From: Elusimicrobiota bacterium
GTDB taxonomy: Bacteria > Elusimicrobiota > Elusimicrobia > UBA1565 > UBA9628
Length of the DNA stretch: 41,645 nucleotides
Direction of reading: 5' to 3'
Assembly (NCBI GenBank): GCA_016207665.1
Contig: JACQPG010000082.1
Coordinates: 1 to 41,645, forward strand
Shown here: positions 23,330 through 30,795 of the stretch, piece after piece
Layout: every line of letters starts with the position of its first letter
How positions within the stretch are numbered: position 1 is the first letter of the stretch
Made by a program: the position numbers and the translations under genes
The notes under the pieces: model-generated
Databases searched by the model: none
Told to the model about the DNA's origin: nothing
What the model saw: the letters and a program-made list of their open reading frames with translations, nothing else

Positions 23330-24529
23330 TCAGAATCGGGACAGGGCTCGGGCGATAAGGCCCAGCGCCTGCTTGATTTGCGCCTCGCTGATAATGAGAG
23401 GCGGGGCGAAGCGCACCGTCTTGCCGTGTGTGTCCTTGGCTAAGACCCCCTGACGCAGGAGAAGCTCGCAAAAAGGCCTGGCTTCCCGGTTGAAATCCAT
23501 CGCCAGGAGCAGGCCTCGGCCCCGAACTCCTTCTATGGCCGGATGCTTGAGACTCCCGAGGCCCTCCAGGAATATCCGTCCGAGCTTATCCGCCTTTTGG
23601 ACCAGCTTGCCTTTCAGCAGCACGTCGAGAGCGGCTTCTCCGATGGCGCAGGCCAAGGGATTTCCCCCGAAGGTGCTGCCATGGGTGCCGGGCTTGAACA
23701 GGCCGAGAACGTCGTCGCGTGAGAGCAGCGCGGATATCGGATAGAGCCCTCCCGACAAGGCCTTTCCCAAGATCAATAGATCGGGCTTGATGCCTTCATG
23801 ATCGAGGCCGAAGAGCCGGCCGGTGCGCCCGAGCCCCGTTTGTATCTCATCGGCGCAGAACAGCACGTTGCCTTCGGCGCAAATCGAGCGGGCCGCCCCG
23901 AGATAGCCCTCGGGCGGGATGCGCACTCCGGCCTCCCCCTGTATAGGCTCGACCAGGAAGCCGCAGGTATTGGGCCCTATGGCCCTTTGCAGGGCATCGG
24001 CCGAGCCATAGGGTATTTTCCGGAAGCCTGGAGTGGCCGGTCCAAAGCCGTCATAGGAGTCTGGATCCGAGGAGAACCCCACGATCGTGGTGGTCCGGCC
24101 GTGGAAATTGCCCTCGCAAACCAGTATCTCGGCCTGATTTTCCGGTATGCCCTTCTTGCGATAGCCCCATAGGCGCATGGCCTTGATGGCTGTTTCCACC
24201 GCCTCGGCGCCCGAGTTCATCAGCAGGGCCCGATCTTGGCCGGTCAACGCGCATAAACGGCCGAGAAAAGGGCCCAGCCGGTCGTTATAAAAAGCCCGGG
24301 AGGTGAGCGTCAATCGGGACATCTGGGCGCGAGCCGCGGCTATGATGGCGGGATGGTTATGCCCCTGATTGAGGGCTGAGTAGGCCGAAAGCATGTCGAA
24401 ATAGCGGCGGCCCTGCACATCCCAAGCGAACACGCCCTTGGCTCGCTTGAGCACCACGGGCAAGGGCGCGTAATTCTGGGCCCCGAAACGTCTCTCCAGG
24501 CCCATCAGTTTTTCAGCCGAGCTCTTCAA
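23330..24529 (-). CDS. rocD: Ornithine aminotransferase, RocD type
   Basis: A 399-residue class III aminotransferase. I chose the TTG at 24529: it is preceded by GGAG at seven bases and gives the family's usual N-terminus (helix, then RRFGAQNYAPLPVVL). The first ATG, eight codons later, has no ribosome-binding site. Diagnostic ornithine aminotransferase blocks are DMLSAYSALNQGHNHP, ADEIQTGLGRTG, LGKALSGGLYPISALL, HGSTFGGNPLACAI and the end LAKDTHGKTVRFAPPLIIS. It converts ornithine and 2-oxoglutarate to glutamate semialdehyde and glutamate, linking arginine/ornithine breakdown to proline and glutamate. It is divergent from the CaiB-like gene, with 15 bases between the starts. Confidence 0.9.
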   Translation of the reverse strand: MKSSAEKLMGLERRFGAQNYAPLPVVLKRAKGVFAWDVQGRRYFDMLSAYSALNQGHNHPAIIAAARAQMSRLTLTSRAFYNDRLGPFLGRLCALTGQDRALLMNSGAEAVETAIKAMRLWGYRKKGIPENQAEILVCEGNFHGRTTTIVGFSSDPDSYDGFGPATPGFRKIPYGSADALQRAIGPNTCGFLVEPIQGEAGVRIPPEGYLGAARSICAEGNVLFCADEIQTGLGRTGRLFGLDHEGIKPDLLILGKALSGGLYPISALLSRDDVLGLFKPGTHGSTFGGNPLACAIGEAALDVLLKGKLVQKADKLGRIFLEGLGSLKHPAIEGVRGRGLLLAMDFNREARPFCELLLRQGVLAKDTHGKTVRFAPPLIISEAQIKQALGLIARALSRF

Positions 24530-24538
24530 TGGTATACT
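24530..24538 (+). promoter_or_regulatory. Extended -10 element before the CaiB/BaiF-like gene
   Basis: The plus strand reads TGGTATACT, an extended -10 box ending six bases before the ATG at 24545. Transcription would start at or next to the start codon, and there is no ribosome-binding site, so the message may be leaderless. Confidence 0.4.
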
Positions 24539-24544
24539 CCAGCC

Positions 24545-25621
24545 ATGCCCGCGCTTCCAGGACGGCCGGTGGGAGGGATCGGTATTCCGTTCAAGGGCCT
24601 CTCCCGGTTGCGTGTGCTCGATTTTAGCAAATTGCTTCCGGGTCCCTACGCGACCCAGATCTTGGCGGACATGGGCTGCCGGGTGACGCGCGTGGAGCTG
24701 CCTTATTTCGGGGACCTGGCCCGTGAGCTGCCGCCCAAGATCGACGGCGTCGGGGCGACTTACTGGATGGTCAATCAGGGAAAGAAACAGCTCTGCTTCG
24801 ACTTCCGAAAGCCGCCCGGACAGCGCCGGCTCCAGGCCCTGATACGAAAGGCCGACGTGCTCGTCGAGGGCTTCCGGCCGGGACTCATGGATCGCATCGG
24901 CTTCGGCTTCGCGCAGGCCCGGCGCCTCAACCCGAAGCTGATCTACTGCTCGATTACGGGCTTCAATCCGGAAGGGGATTGGGGCCGCAAGGCGGGCCAT
25001 GACTTGAATTTCCTGGCCGTCAGCGGCTTTCTGGGCATGGGCGACTCCGAAGGCCGCATCGCCTTTCCTTCCGCCCAGGTCGGCGATCTCAACGCGAGCA
25101 TGGCCGCGGTGAGCGGGATATTGGCCGCCCTGCTCGAGCGGCAGGACACGGGCCGCGGCCGGCACGTCAGGATCTCGGCGACCGACGCCCTCCATTCCTG
25201 GCTGGCCATCGGCTTGGGCCATTTGCGGGCGACCGGGGAGGATCCAAGCCTGGGCCGGCATTGGTGGAATGGGGCGCAGCCGTTCTACCGGCTCTATGAA
25301 ACCCAGGATGGCCGCAAGATCGCGGTCGGCGCGGTGGAGAAGGGATTCGCGATCGCGCTCTTGGACGCGCTCGGTCGGGGCGAGCTGCGGGATCTGGCCG
25401 ATGATCCCATGGCCAACGCCGAACGTTTATCGGCCGAGCTCGGCAAGGTATTCGCCTCCGCGAGCTTCGCCGAGTGGGAGCGGCGCCTGGCTTCCAGGGA
25501 TTTCTGCGTGACTCCGGTTTACAACCTGTCGGAGGCCGTCGCCTTCCTCTCTAGAAGAAACCGAAACGCCGTCCGCGCCAAAGCCCCCAACCGTAAGCCA
25601 ATAGCCAAAGCCCGGGAATGA
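24545..25621 (+). CDS. CaiB/BaiF (class III) CoA-transferase family protein, racemase-like, short C-terminus
   Basis: A 358-residue protein. The N-terminal block (LRVLDFSKLLPGPYATQILADMGCRVTRVE), FDFRKPPG, DVLVEGFRPGLMDRIG and SITGFNPEGDW are standard for the family. The AGHDLNFLAVSG motif, with its His-Asp pair, is typical of the alpha-methylacyl-CoA racemase branch rather than formyl-CoA transferases. Family members continue about 60 residues past the CVTPVYNLSEA region. Here the protein switches after about residue 335 to a basic tail (RRNRNAVRAKAPNRKP) and ends, overlapping the convergent gene by 71 bases. It may be an active shortened form or a decaying gene. It shares no pathway with its neighbours that I can see. 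Confidence 0.8.
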   Translation: MPALPGRPVGGIGIPFKGLSRLRVLDFSKLLPGPYATQILADMGCRVTRVELPYFGDLARELPPKIDGVGATYWMVNQGKKQLCFDFRKPPGQRRLQALIRKADVLVEGFRPGLMDRIGFGFAQARRLNPKLIYCSITGFNPEGDWGRKAGHDLNFLAVSGFLGMGDSEGRIAFPSAQVGDLNASMAAVSGILAALLERQDTGRGRHVRISATDALHSWLAIGLGHLRATGEDPSLGRHWWNGAQPFYRLYETQDGRKIAVGAVEKGFAIALLDALGRGELRDLADDPMANAERLSAELGKVFASASFAEWERRLASRDFCVTPVYNLSEAVAFLSRRNRNAVRAKAPNRKPIAKARE

Positions 25622-25925
25622 GCCCAGCCTGGGGCCGGGACCGAGCCCAGGCGCCCGCCAGGGACAAGGCCAGCACGTAGCAGCCTATGGCCACCAGATG
25701 CTCGGAAAGCGCCCGATAGTCGATCTCTCCCCGGGAAAAACGCCAGGCCAGCAATCCCATCCCGCCCAGGATCAAGGCCAGGAAATGCGCGAAAAAGAAC
25801 CAGCTCCAGGCGGCGGGAGAAAGGCCCGTCGCAAGACCGGACAGGGCCAGGGCGCAGGCCAGGAGATTGAGGCCGCCTAGCATGAGTATGAGAGCGCCCA
25901 GCGCGGCGCTATCGCTCGAGCTCAA
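25551..25925 (-). CDS. Small four-helix membrane protein of unknown function
   Basis: A 124-residue hydrophobic protein with about four membrane segments (ALGALILMLGGLNLLACALAL, WSWFFFAHFLALILGGMGLLAW, LVAIGCYVLALSLAGAW, LIPGLWLLAYGWGLW). It ends in a basic tail. The start is TTG at 25925, overlapping the stop of the AGXT2-like aminotransferase gene by four bases, so it is probably the last gene of that operon. I do not recognise the family. Its 3' end overlaps the convergent CaiB-like gene by 71 bases. Confidence 0.6.
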   Translation of the reverse strand: MSSSDSAALGALILMLGGLNLLACALALSGLATGLSPAAWSWFFFAHFLALILGGMGLLAWRFSRGEIDYRALSEHLVAIGCYVLALSLAGAWARSRPQAGLIPGLWLLAYGWGLWRGRRFGFF

Positions 25926-27262
25926 AGTCCAGCGATCGACTCGGATAGGGCCGCGACCACGGCATCAGCGTCTTGGCGCGTGATGCAGAGCGGCGGCTTG
26001 ACGCGCAGCACGTTGCCCGCCATTCCTCCCTTGCCGATGAGCACGCCGCGTTCCTTGCAGGCGTCGAGTATCTTGAGCGCGAGCTCGGGGGCGGGCTCCT
26101 TGCTCTTCTTGTCCTTGACCAGCTCTAGGCCGATCATCAGGCCCTTGCCGCGCACCTCCCCGATGCAGCCCGAGCGCTCCGCCAGCTTGCCGAGGGCGCC
26201 CAATAAATAGCCTCCGACTTGATGGGCGTTCTCGGAGAGATTCTCGGAGTCGAACACGTCCAGCACGGCCGAGGCGGCGGCCATCTGGGCCGGGGACCCG
26301 CCGAAGGTGTTGTAATGGAGCTTGCCCTTGACCGCCGCCGCGATCTCGCGCGTGGTCACCACCGCGCCGATGGGATAGCCGTTGCCCAGGCCCTTGGCCA
26401 TGGTCACTATATCGGGCTTGACCCCCCACTGTTCTATGCCTAAGAATTTCCGGCCGGTGCGTCCCAAACCGGTCTGCACCTCGTCGGCGATGAACAATCC
26501 GCCATGGCGTTTGATCGCCTCATAGGCGCCCGGGAAGTACTCCGGTTCCGGAGTGATCACGCCGCCGACGCCGTTGATCGGCTCGGCATAAAATCCGGCG
26601 ATCTTGCCGCTCGTGGAGGCGTTGATCGCGTCCTCGAGCTCGCCCACGCACCATTGGGTGAATTGCCGTGCGTCCATGGAGTCGGGCTTGCGATAGACGT
26701 AATTGGCCGGGGCGAAAGAGACGCCGTAGACGTAGGGCATGGAGTGGCGCCAATTGGCCTGCCCGGTCAGCGCCATAGCCATCAACGTGCGGCCGTGATA
26801 GGAATGCCGCATGGCCACGAACTCGTGGCTGCCGGTGAAATTCTTGGCGATGAGCGCGGCCAGCTCGTTGGCCTCTGAGCCGGAATTGGTGAAGAAACAG
26901 GCTTCCAAGGCGGGATTGGCGGTTTTGAGCTTGGCGATCAGCCTTTCCGCATAACGCGGCAGCGAAGGATGGAGATAGAGCGCGGGGTTGTGGAGATACT
27001 CTCCGATCTGCTCGCTCAGCTTCCGGACGAAATGCGGATGGCTGTGCCCGATGGAAACGGTCGCGACCCCGGCGAAGGCGTCGAGATAACGCCGGCCGGT
27101 CTCGTCGAACACGTATTGCATGCGGCCCTTGACGATCTGCAAAGGCTTGGAATACATGGGCCCGGGCAAGGGCAGGATATAGCGCTCCCGCAGCTTGGCG
27201 GTCTCATCGGGGCTAGGCCAGGGACCGGTCGCGGCCGGCTCCATCAACTCGGTTTCTTTCAT
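25922..27262 (-). CDS. AGXT2-like class III aminotransferase (beta-alanine/3-aminoisobutyrate type)
   Basis: A 446-residue PLP enzyme. Its start (YILPLPGPMYSKPLQIVKGRMQYVFDETGRRYLD) and the blocks FAGVATVSIGHSHP, FFTNSGSEANELA, RHSYHGRT, GFYAEPINGVGG, ADEVQTGLGRTG and MAKGLGNGYPIGAVV follow mitochondrial AGXT2 and bacterial beta-alanine/3-aminoisobutyrate-pyruvate aminotransferases. The Schiff-base Lys lies in MAKGLGNG. In this context it would transaminate beta-alanine (from uracil) or 3-aminoisobutyrate (from thymine) to malonate or methylmalonate semialdehyde. It overlaps small membrane-protein genes on both sides by four bases and lies in the block just downstream of the pyrimidine-degradation operon. 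Confidence 0.88.
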   Translation of the reverse strand: MKETELMEPAATGPWPSPDETAKLRERYILPLPGPMYSKPLQIVKGRMQYVFDETGRRYLDAFAGVATVSIGHSHPHFVRKLSEQIGEYLHNPALYLHPSLPRYAERLIAKLKTANPALEACFFTNSGSEANELAALIAKNFTGSHEFVAMRHSYHGRTLMAMALTGQANWRHSMPYVYGVSFAPANYVYRKPDSMDARQFTQWCVGELEDAINASTSGKIAGFYAEPINGVGGVITPEPEYFPGAYEAIKRHGGLFIADEVQTGLGRTGRKFLGIEQWGVKPDIVTMAKGLGNGYPIGAVVTTREIAAAVKGKLHYNTFGGSPAQMAAASAVLDVFDSENLSENAHQVGGYLLGALGKLAERSGCIGEVRGKGLMIGLELVKDKKSKEPAPELALKILDACKERGVLIGKGGMAGNVLRVKPPLCITRQDADAVVAALSESIAGL

Positions 27263-27810
27263 GTCGCCTCCGTCTTTCTAAGAGAGAACCATATTCCCAA
27301 GCCCATGCCGGCTCCATTCATGAGCCCGTCGAGCAGCGCTACCGGCGGGGGCCAAAGGGATCGCATCGGCCAGGGCCATGCGGCCATCCCGCTCAGACGC
27401 AGTATCGCCGACAAGGCCAGATAAGCCGAAAAGGCGCCGGCGATCGAGCCGAGGCCGCTGCGCCAAAGCCTCGGCTTGGGCAAGAGGGCTCCTACGGCGA
27501 AAATGCTGGCCCAGATAGAGATGATATACGCTCCCGCGATCAGCTGATCCGGACCGAAGCGAACGGTCTCGAAGCGGCTGGCGATCCCCAAAGGGAGGGC
27601 GATACCGAAGAAGGGCAGGGCGAATCCGACCAAGCCCAGCCCCGCCCGGCGGGAGAGTCCGGTCGCGATGGCGCCATAGAGCAGCCCGGTCGACAGCGAC
27701 AATCCGAACACCGTGTCGTCGAACCCCAGTCCCGTGACCAGGACATGGGCCAGGGCGGCTCCCAAAAGGCCAGCGACCCCTCCTCCTACTCCCAACGAGA
27801 ACGCGCTCAA
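27259..27810 (-). CDS. Small polytopic membrane protein of unknown function
   Basis: A 183-residue protein with about six hydrophobic segments (for example VAGLLGAALAHVLVTGLG, GLVGFALPFFGIALPLGIA, LIAGAYIISIWASIFAVGALL, ALLDGLMNGAGMGLGIWF). The start is TTG at 27810, overlapping the stop of the aldehyde dehydrogenase gene by TTGA. Its own stop overlaps the aminotransferase ATG. I do not recognise a family. Being locked between two catabolic enzymes suggests a role in transport of the substrate or an intermediate, but no transporter motif is visible. Confidence 0.65.
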   Translation of the reverse strand: MSAFSLGVGGGVAGLLGAALAHVLVTGLGFDDTVFGLSLSTGLLYGAIATGLSRRAGLGLVGFALPFFGIALPLGIASRFETVRFGPDQLIAGAYIISIWASIFAVGALLPKPRLWRSGLGSIAGAFSAYLALSAILRLSGMAAWPWPMRSLWPPPVALLDGLMNGAGMGLGIWFSLRKTEAT

Positions 27811-29324
27811 TAGAGATTCGACTCCCGGCGCTGGCCCGTGTAATCCAGGAACACGGTCTTGAGCTCCGTGAAGAAATGGAGCCCCTCCTTGGCCATCTCC
27901 CGCTCGCCCACCCCGGAGCCCTTGATGCCTCCGAAGGGAACCTGCGCCTCGCCCCCGATGGTGGGGCTATTGACGTGCACCATGCCGGCCTCGATCTTAT
28001 CGACGAAGCGCATGGCCAGGGAGATGTCTTGGGTGTAGATCGCGGAGGTCAGGCCGAACTCCACTCCGTTGGCCAGCTCCACGGCCTGGCCGAAATCTCG
28101 GACCCGGGACACCGCAAGCACGGGGCCGAATACCTCCTCTTTGAAAAGGCGCATGGAGGGTTTGACCCCATCGAATATGGTCGGTTCGACGAAATAGCCG
28201 TGCTTGAGTTCTCCCTGCTCCAGGCGCCGCCCGCCATAGGCGAGCTTGGCCCCTTCCTTGCGCGCGATCTCGATATAATCGAGGTCGGTCTTGAGCTGGG
28301 ACTCGTCCACGGCCGGACCCATTCCTACCGCGGGATCGAGTCCGTCGCCGACCTTGATCTTGGCGATCTCCGAGATCAGTTTCGAAAGGAACCCGTCCGC
28401 GATCTTCTCATGGAGGATGAGTCGGCTGGTGGCCGTGCAGCGCTGGCCGGTCGAGCCGAAGGCGCCCCGAAGCACTCCCCCCATCGCCAGCTCCAGATCC
28501 GCGTCCTCCCAGATCACGGCGGGGTTCTTCCCCCCCATCTCGCAGGTCACCTTGATGCCGCGTTTGCCGCAAAGCGTGTGCACCTGCTTTCCTATCTCAT
28601 TGGAGCCGGTAAAAGAGACCGCCTTTATGCGCGGCTCGTCGACCAGCATGTCGCCCAGGGCCGAGCCCGAGCCTATGACCAGATTGAGAACCCCGGGCGG
28701 CAGCCCGGCCTGCTCGAAGATCTTGACCAGCTCGACCGCCATGGCGGGAACCAGCGAGGCGGGTTTGAACACCACCGCGTTGCCCGCCACGAGCGCCGGG
28801 CATATCTTCCATACCGGAATGGCCCAGGGAAAATTCCAGGGCGTGATCACCGAGACGACGCCCAGCGGTTGGCGGACGGTATAGAGCAGATTCTTGGGCA
28901 GCTCGGAGGGAGCGGTCTGTCCCATGAGCCGGAACCCCTCGCCCGAGAACCAGTCCATCAGGGCGATCCCCTTGTCCATCTCGCCCTTGGCCTCGGAGAG
29001 TATCTTCCCCTCCTCGCGCGTCATGAGGGCGGCGAGCTCGTCGCGCCGGGCTCTGGCGATCTCCGCGGCCTTGGCTAGGATGCGGCCCCTAGCCGGAGAT
29101 GAAACGGCCCGCCATTGGGGCCACGCCATTTGCGCGGCCTCTATGGCTGAGAGAGCGTCCTGGCGGCTGGCGGATCTGAAGCGCGCGATAATCTTTCGCG
29201 TGTCAGCCGGATTGGTGGAGACGATCTCTCGATCCCCGGAGCCATGCACCCATTTGCCGCCTATGTATTGCTTGAGCTCGGCAGCCTTGGGCTCGGCCGA
29301 TTTGCTCTTGGTCAAAGTGCTCAT
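27807..29324 (-). CDS. NAD(P)-dependent aldehyde dehydrogenase, probably for malonate semialdehyde
   Basis: A 505-residue aldehyde dehydrogenase. The ATG at 29324 follows GGGGGA at five bases. The catalytic Cys is in FGSTGQRCTATSRL, the Glu in CEMGGKNP and the cofactor loop is FTGSNEIGKQ. The style (WNFPWAIPVWKICPALVAGN, TIGGEAQVPFGGIKGSGVGERE) is that of the 2-oxoglutarate-semialdehyde/GucD-like branch, not the CoA-acylating methylmalonate-semialdehyde branch. It is followed with overlaps by a membrane protein and the AGXT2-like aminotransferase, whose product it would oxidise. A free-acid product such as malonate is therefore predicted, but the substrate is inference. Confidence 0.85.
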   Translation of the reverse strand: MSTLTKSKSAEPKAAELKQYIGGKWVHGSGDREIVSTNPADTRKIIARFRSASRQDALSAIEAAQMAWPQWRAVSSPARGRILAKAAEIARARRDELAALMTREEGKILSEAKGEMDKGIALMDWFSGEGFRLMGQTAPSELPKNLLYTVRQPLGVVSVITPWNFPWAIPVWKICPALVAGNAVVFKPASLVPAMAVELVKIFEQAGLPPGVLNLVIGSGSALGDMLVDEPRIKAVSFTGSNEIGKQVHTLCGKRGIKVTCEMGGKNPAVIWEDADLELAMGGVLRGAFGSTGQRCTATSRLILHEKIADGFLSKLISEIAKIKVGDGLDPAVGMGPAVDESQLKTDLDYIEIARKEGAKLAYGGRRLEQGELKHGYFVEPTIFDGVKPSMRLFKEEVFGPVLAVSRVRDFGQAVELANGVEFGLTSAIYTQDISLAMRFVDKIEAGMVHVNSPTIGGEAQVPFGGIKGSGVGEREMAKEGLHFFTELKTVFLDYTGQRRESNLY

Positions 29325-29354
29325 AAATCCCCCGAAATTCGACGTTAAAAGGCG

Positions 29355-29360
29355 ATTATA
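29355..29360 (-). promoter_or_regulatory. Candidate -10 box before the aldehyde dehydrogenase block
   Basis: A perfect TATAAT on the minus strand 31 bases before the ATG at 29324. The matching -35 position reads TATTCA, a poor box, so this promoter may need an activator, or the block may be read through from dihydropyrimidinase 70 bases upstream. Confidence 0.4.
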
Positions 29361-29394
29361 TTTAAACTCGGGCGTCCTGAATAGGGAGCCCGCG

Positions 29395-30795
29395 CTAATT
29401 GGGGCTTACGGGAGAGCGCCGCAGGAATCGGCCCTCGCTCGGCCGGCCGGTCAACCTATCGCCGTCCACCATCTGCTTGCCTCTCAGGAACACATGCCTG
29501 ATCGAACCGTCCACCGTGCGGCTCTCATAAGGGTTATAGTCGACGCGGGCGTGATGGGTCTTGGCCGAGATGGTGTGCTTCTTCTTCGGGTCGATGAGCA
29601 CGATGTCGGCATCGGCTCCCGGCCCGAGATGTCCCTTGCGGGGATAGAGCCCGAAGAGCTTGGCCGGCGCCGTGGCCGTGATCTCGACGAAGCGATTGGG
29701 CGATAATCGGCCCTTTTGCACCGCATCCCAGAGCAGGAGCATGCGCGTCTCGACGCCCGGGGCGCCGTTGGGTATCTTGGAAAAATCCTTCTTGCCCAGC
29801 TCCTTGCCCGGCTTGCCTCCGCCGCTTTTCATGCAGAAGGAGCAATGGTCGGTCGACACCACCTGCAGCCAATTCTGGGCCAGCCCTTTCCAAAGCCTTT
29901 CCTCGTTGCCCTTGGGCCGCAAAGGCGGCGACATCACGAATTTGGCGCCTTCAAAGCCCGGCCGTTCATAGTCCTCGTAGGATAGATACAGGTATTGAGG
30001 GCAGGTCTCCGCGAAGACTGGCAGGGCCCGTTCGCGGGCCCTGCGCACCTCGTCCATGGCGTCGCCCGCGGAGAGATGGACGAAATAGATGGGCACCCCC
30101 GCGATCTCGGCCAGGGCTATGGCCCGGCGCGTGGCCTCGGCCTCCGCGGACATGGGCCTGGTGAGGGCGTGATATTTGGGCTCGATCCGGCCCTCGGCGA
30201 GGGCCTTCTTGACCAGCACGTCGATCACTCCGCCGTTCTCCGCGTGCATGCAGACCATGCCCCCGTTTTCCTTGGTTCGCGTCAGAGCCCGGAATATGGT
30301 CGCGTCGTCCGACATGAATATGCCGGGATAGGCCATGAACAGCTTGAAGGTGGAAACCCCTTGGTCGACGATCCTGTCCATCTCCTTCAAGCCTTTCTCG
30401 GGGAGGTCCACCACGATCATGTGAAAGGCGTAATCGACCGCGGTCTTGCCTTCGGCCTTCTCATGCCAGGTGTCGAGCGCCTCTTGAAGGGGCTTGCCCC
30501 GCTTCTGTATGGCGAAATCGATCACGGTGGTGGTGCCCCCGAAGATGGCGGCCGCCGATCCGGAAGTGAAATCGTCGGCGGTGGTCGCGCCCATGAACGG
30601 CATGTCGAAATGCGTGTGCACATCGATGCCGCCGGGCACGGCCACCAAGCCGCGCCCGTTCACGGTCTTGACGTCGTCGGCGGAATGGATATGTCCCACG
30701 GCCGCGATCCGGCCCTTTTCGACCGCGATGTCCGCGACGAAGGTGTCGGAGGCCGTGACGATCGTGGATCCCCGGATGATCAAATCGTAACCCAT
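29395..30795 (-). CDS. hydA: Dihydropyrimidinase/D-hydantoinase
   Basis: A 466-residue cyclic amidohydrolase. The ATG at 30795 overlaps the transporter stop (TAATG) and is preceded by GGAGAAG; the ten codons upstream are not needed. Metal ligands are visible: His-x-His in GIDVHTHFD, the carboxylated Lys in STFKLFMAYPG, later His in HAEN and HLSAGDA, and Asp in STDHCSF. It hydrolyses dihydrouracil or dihydrothymine to N-carbamoyl-beta-alanine or its methyl analogue in the cytoplasm, the second step of the reductive pathway. The length is at the lower end of the family's usual range of about 460-500. It is the last gene of the preT-led operon. Confidence 0.93.
   Translation of the reverse strand: MGYDLIIRGSTIVTASDTFVADIAVEKGRIAAVGHIHSADDVKTVNGRGLVAVPGGIDVHTHFDMPFMGATTADDFTSGSAAAIFGGTTTVIDFAIQKRGKPLQEALDTWHEKAEGKTAVDYAFHMIVVDLPEKGLKEMDRIVDQGVSTFKLFMAYPGIFMSDDATIFRALTRTKENGGMVCMHAENGGVIDVLVKKALAEGRIEPKYHALTRPMSAEAEATRRAIALAEIAGVPIYFVHLSAGDAMDEVRRARERALPVFAETCPQYLYLSYEDYERPGFEGAKFVMSPPLRPKGNEERLWKGLAQNWLQVVSTDHCSFCMKSGGGKPGKELGKKDFSKIPNGAPGVETRMLLLWDAVQKGRLSPNRFVEITATAPAKLFGLYPRKGHLGPGADADIVLIDPKKKHTISAKTHHARVDYNPYESRTVDGSIRHVFLRGKQMVDGDRLTGRPSEGRFLRRSPVSPN

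Noticed and set aside
24530-25261. N-terminal extension of the ornithine aminotransferase frame
   Set aside because: It is antisense to the CaiB/BaiF-like gene and not similar to any aminotransferase N-terminus.
27876-29078. 400-codon open frame on the plus strand
   Set aside because: It is antisense to the aldehyde dehydrogenase gene, which has all catalytic motifs.
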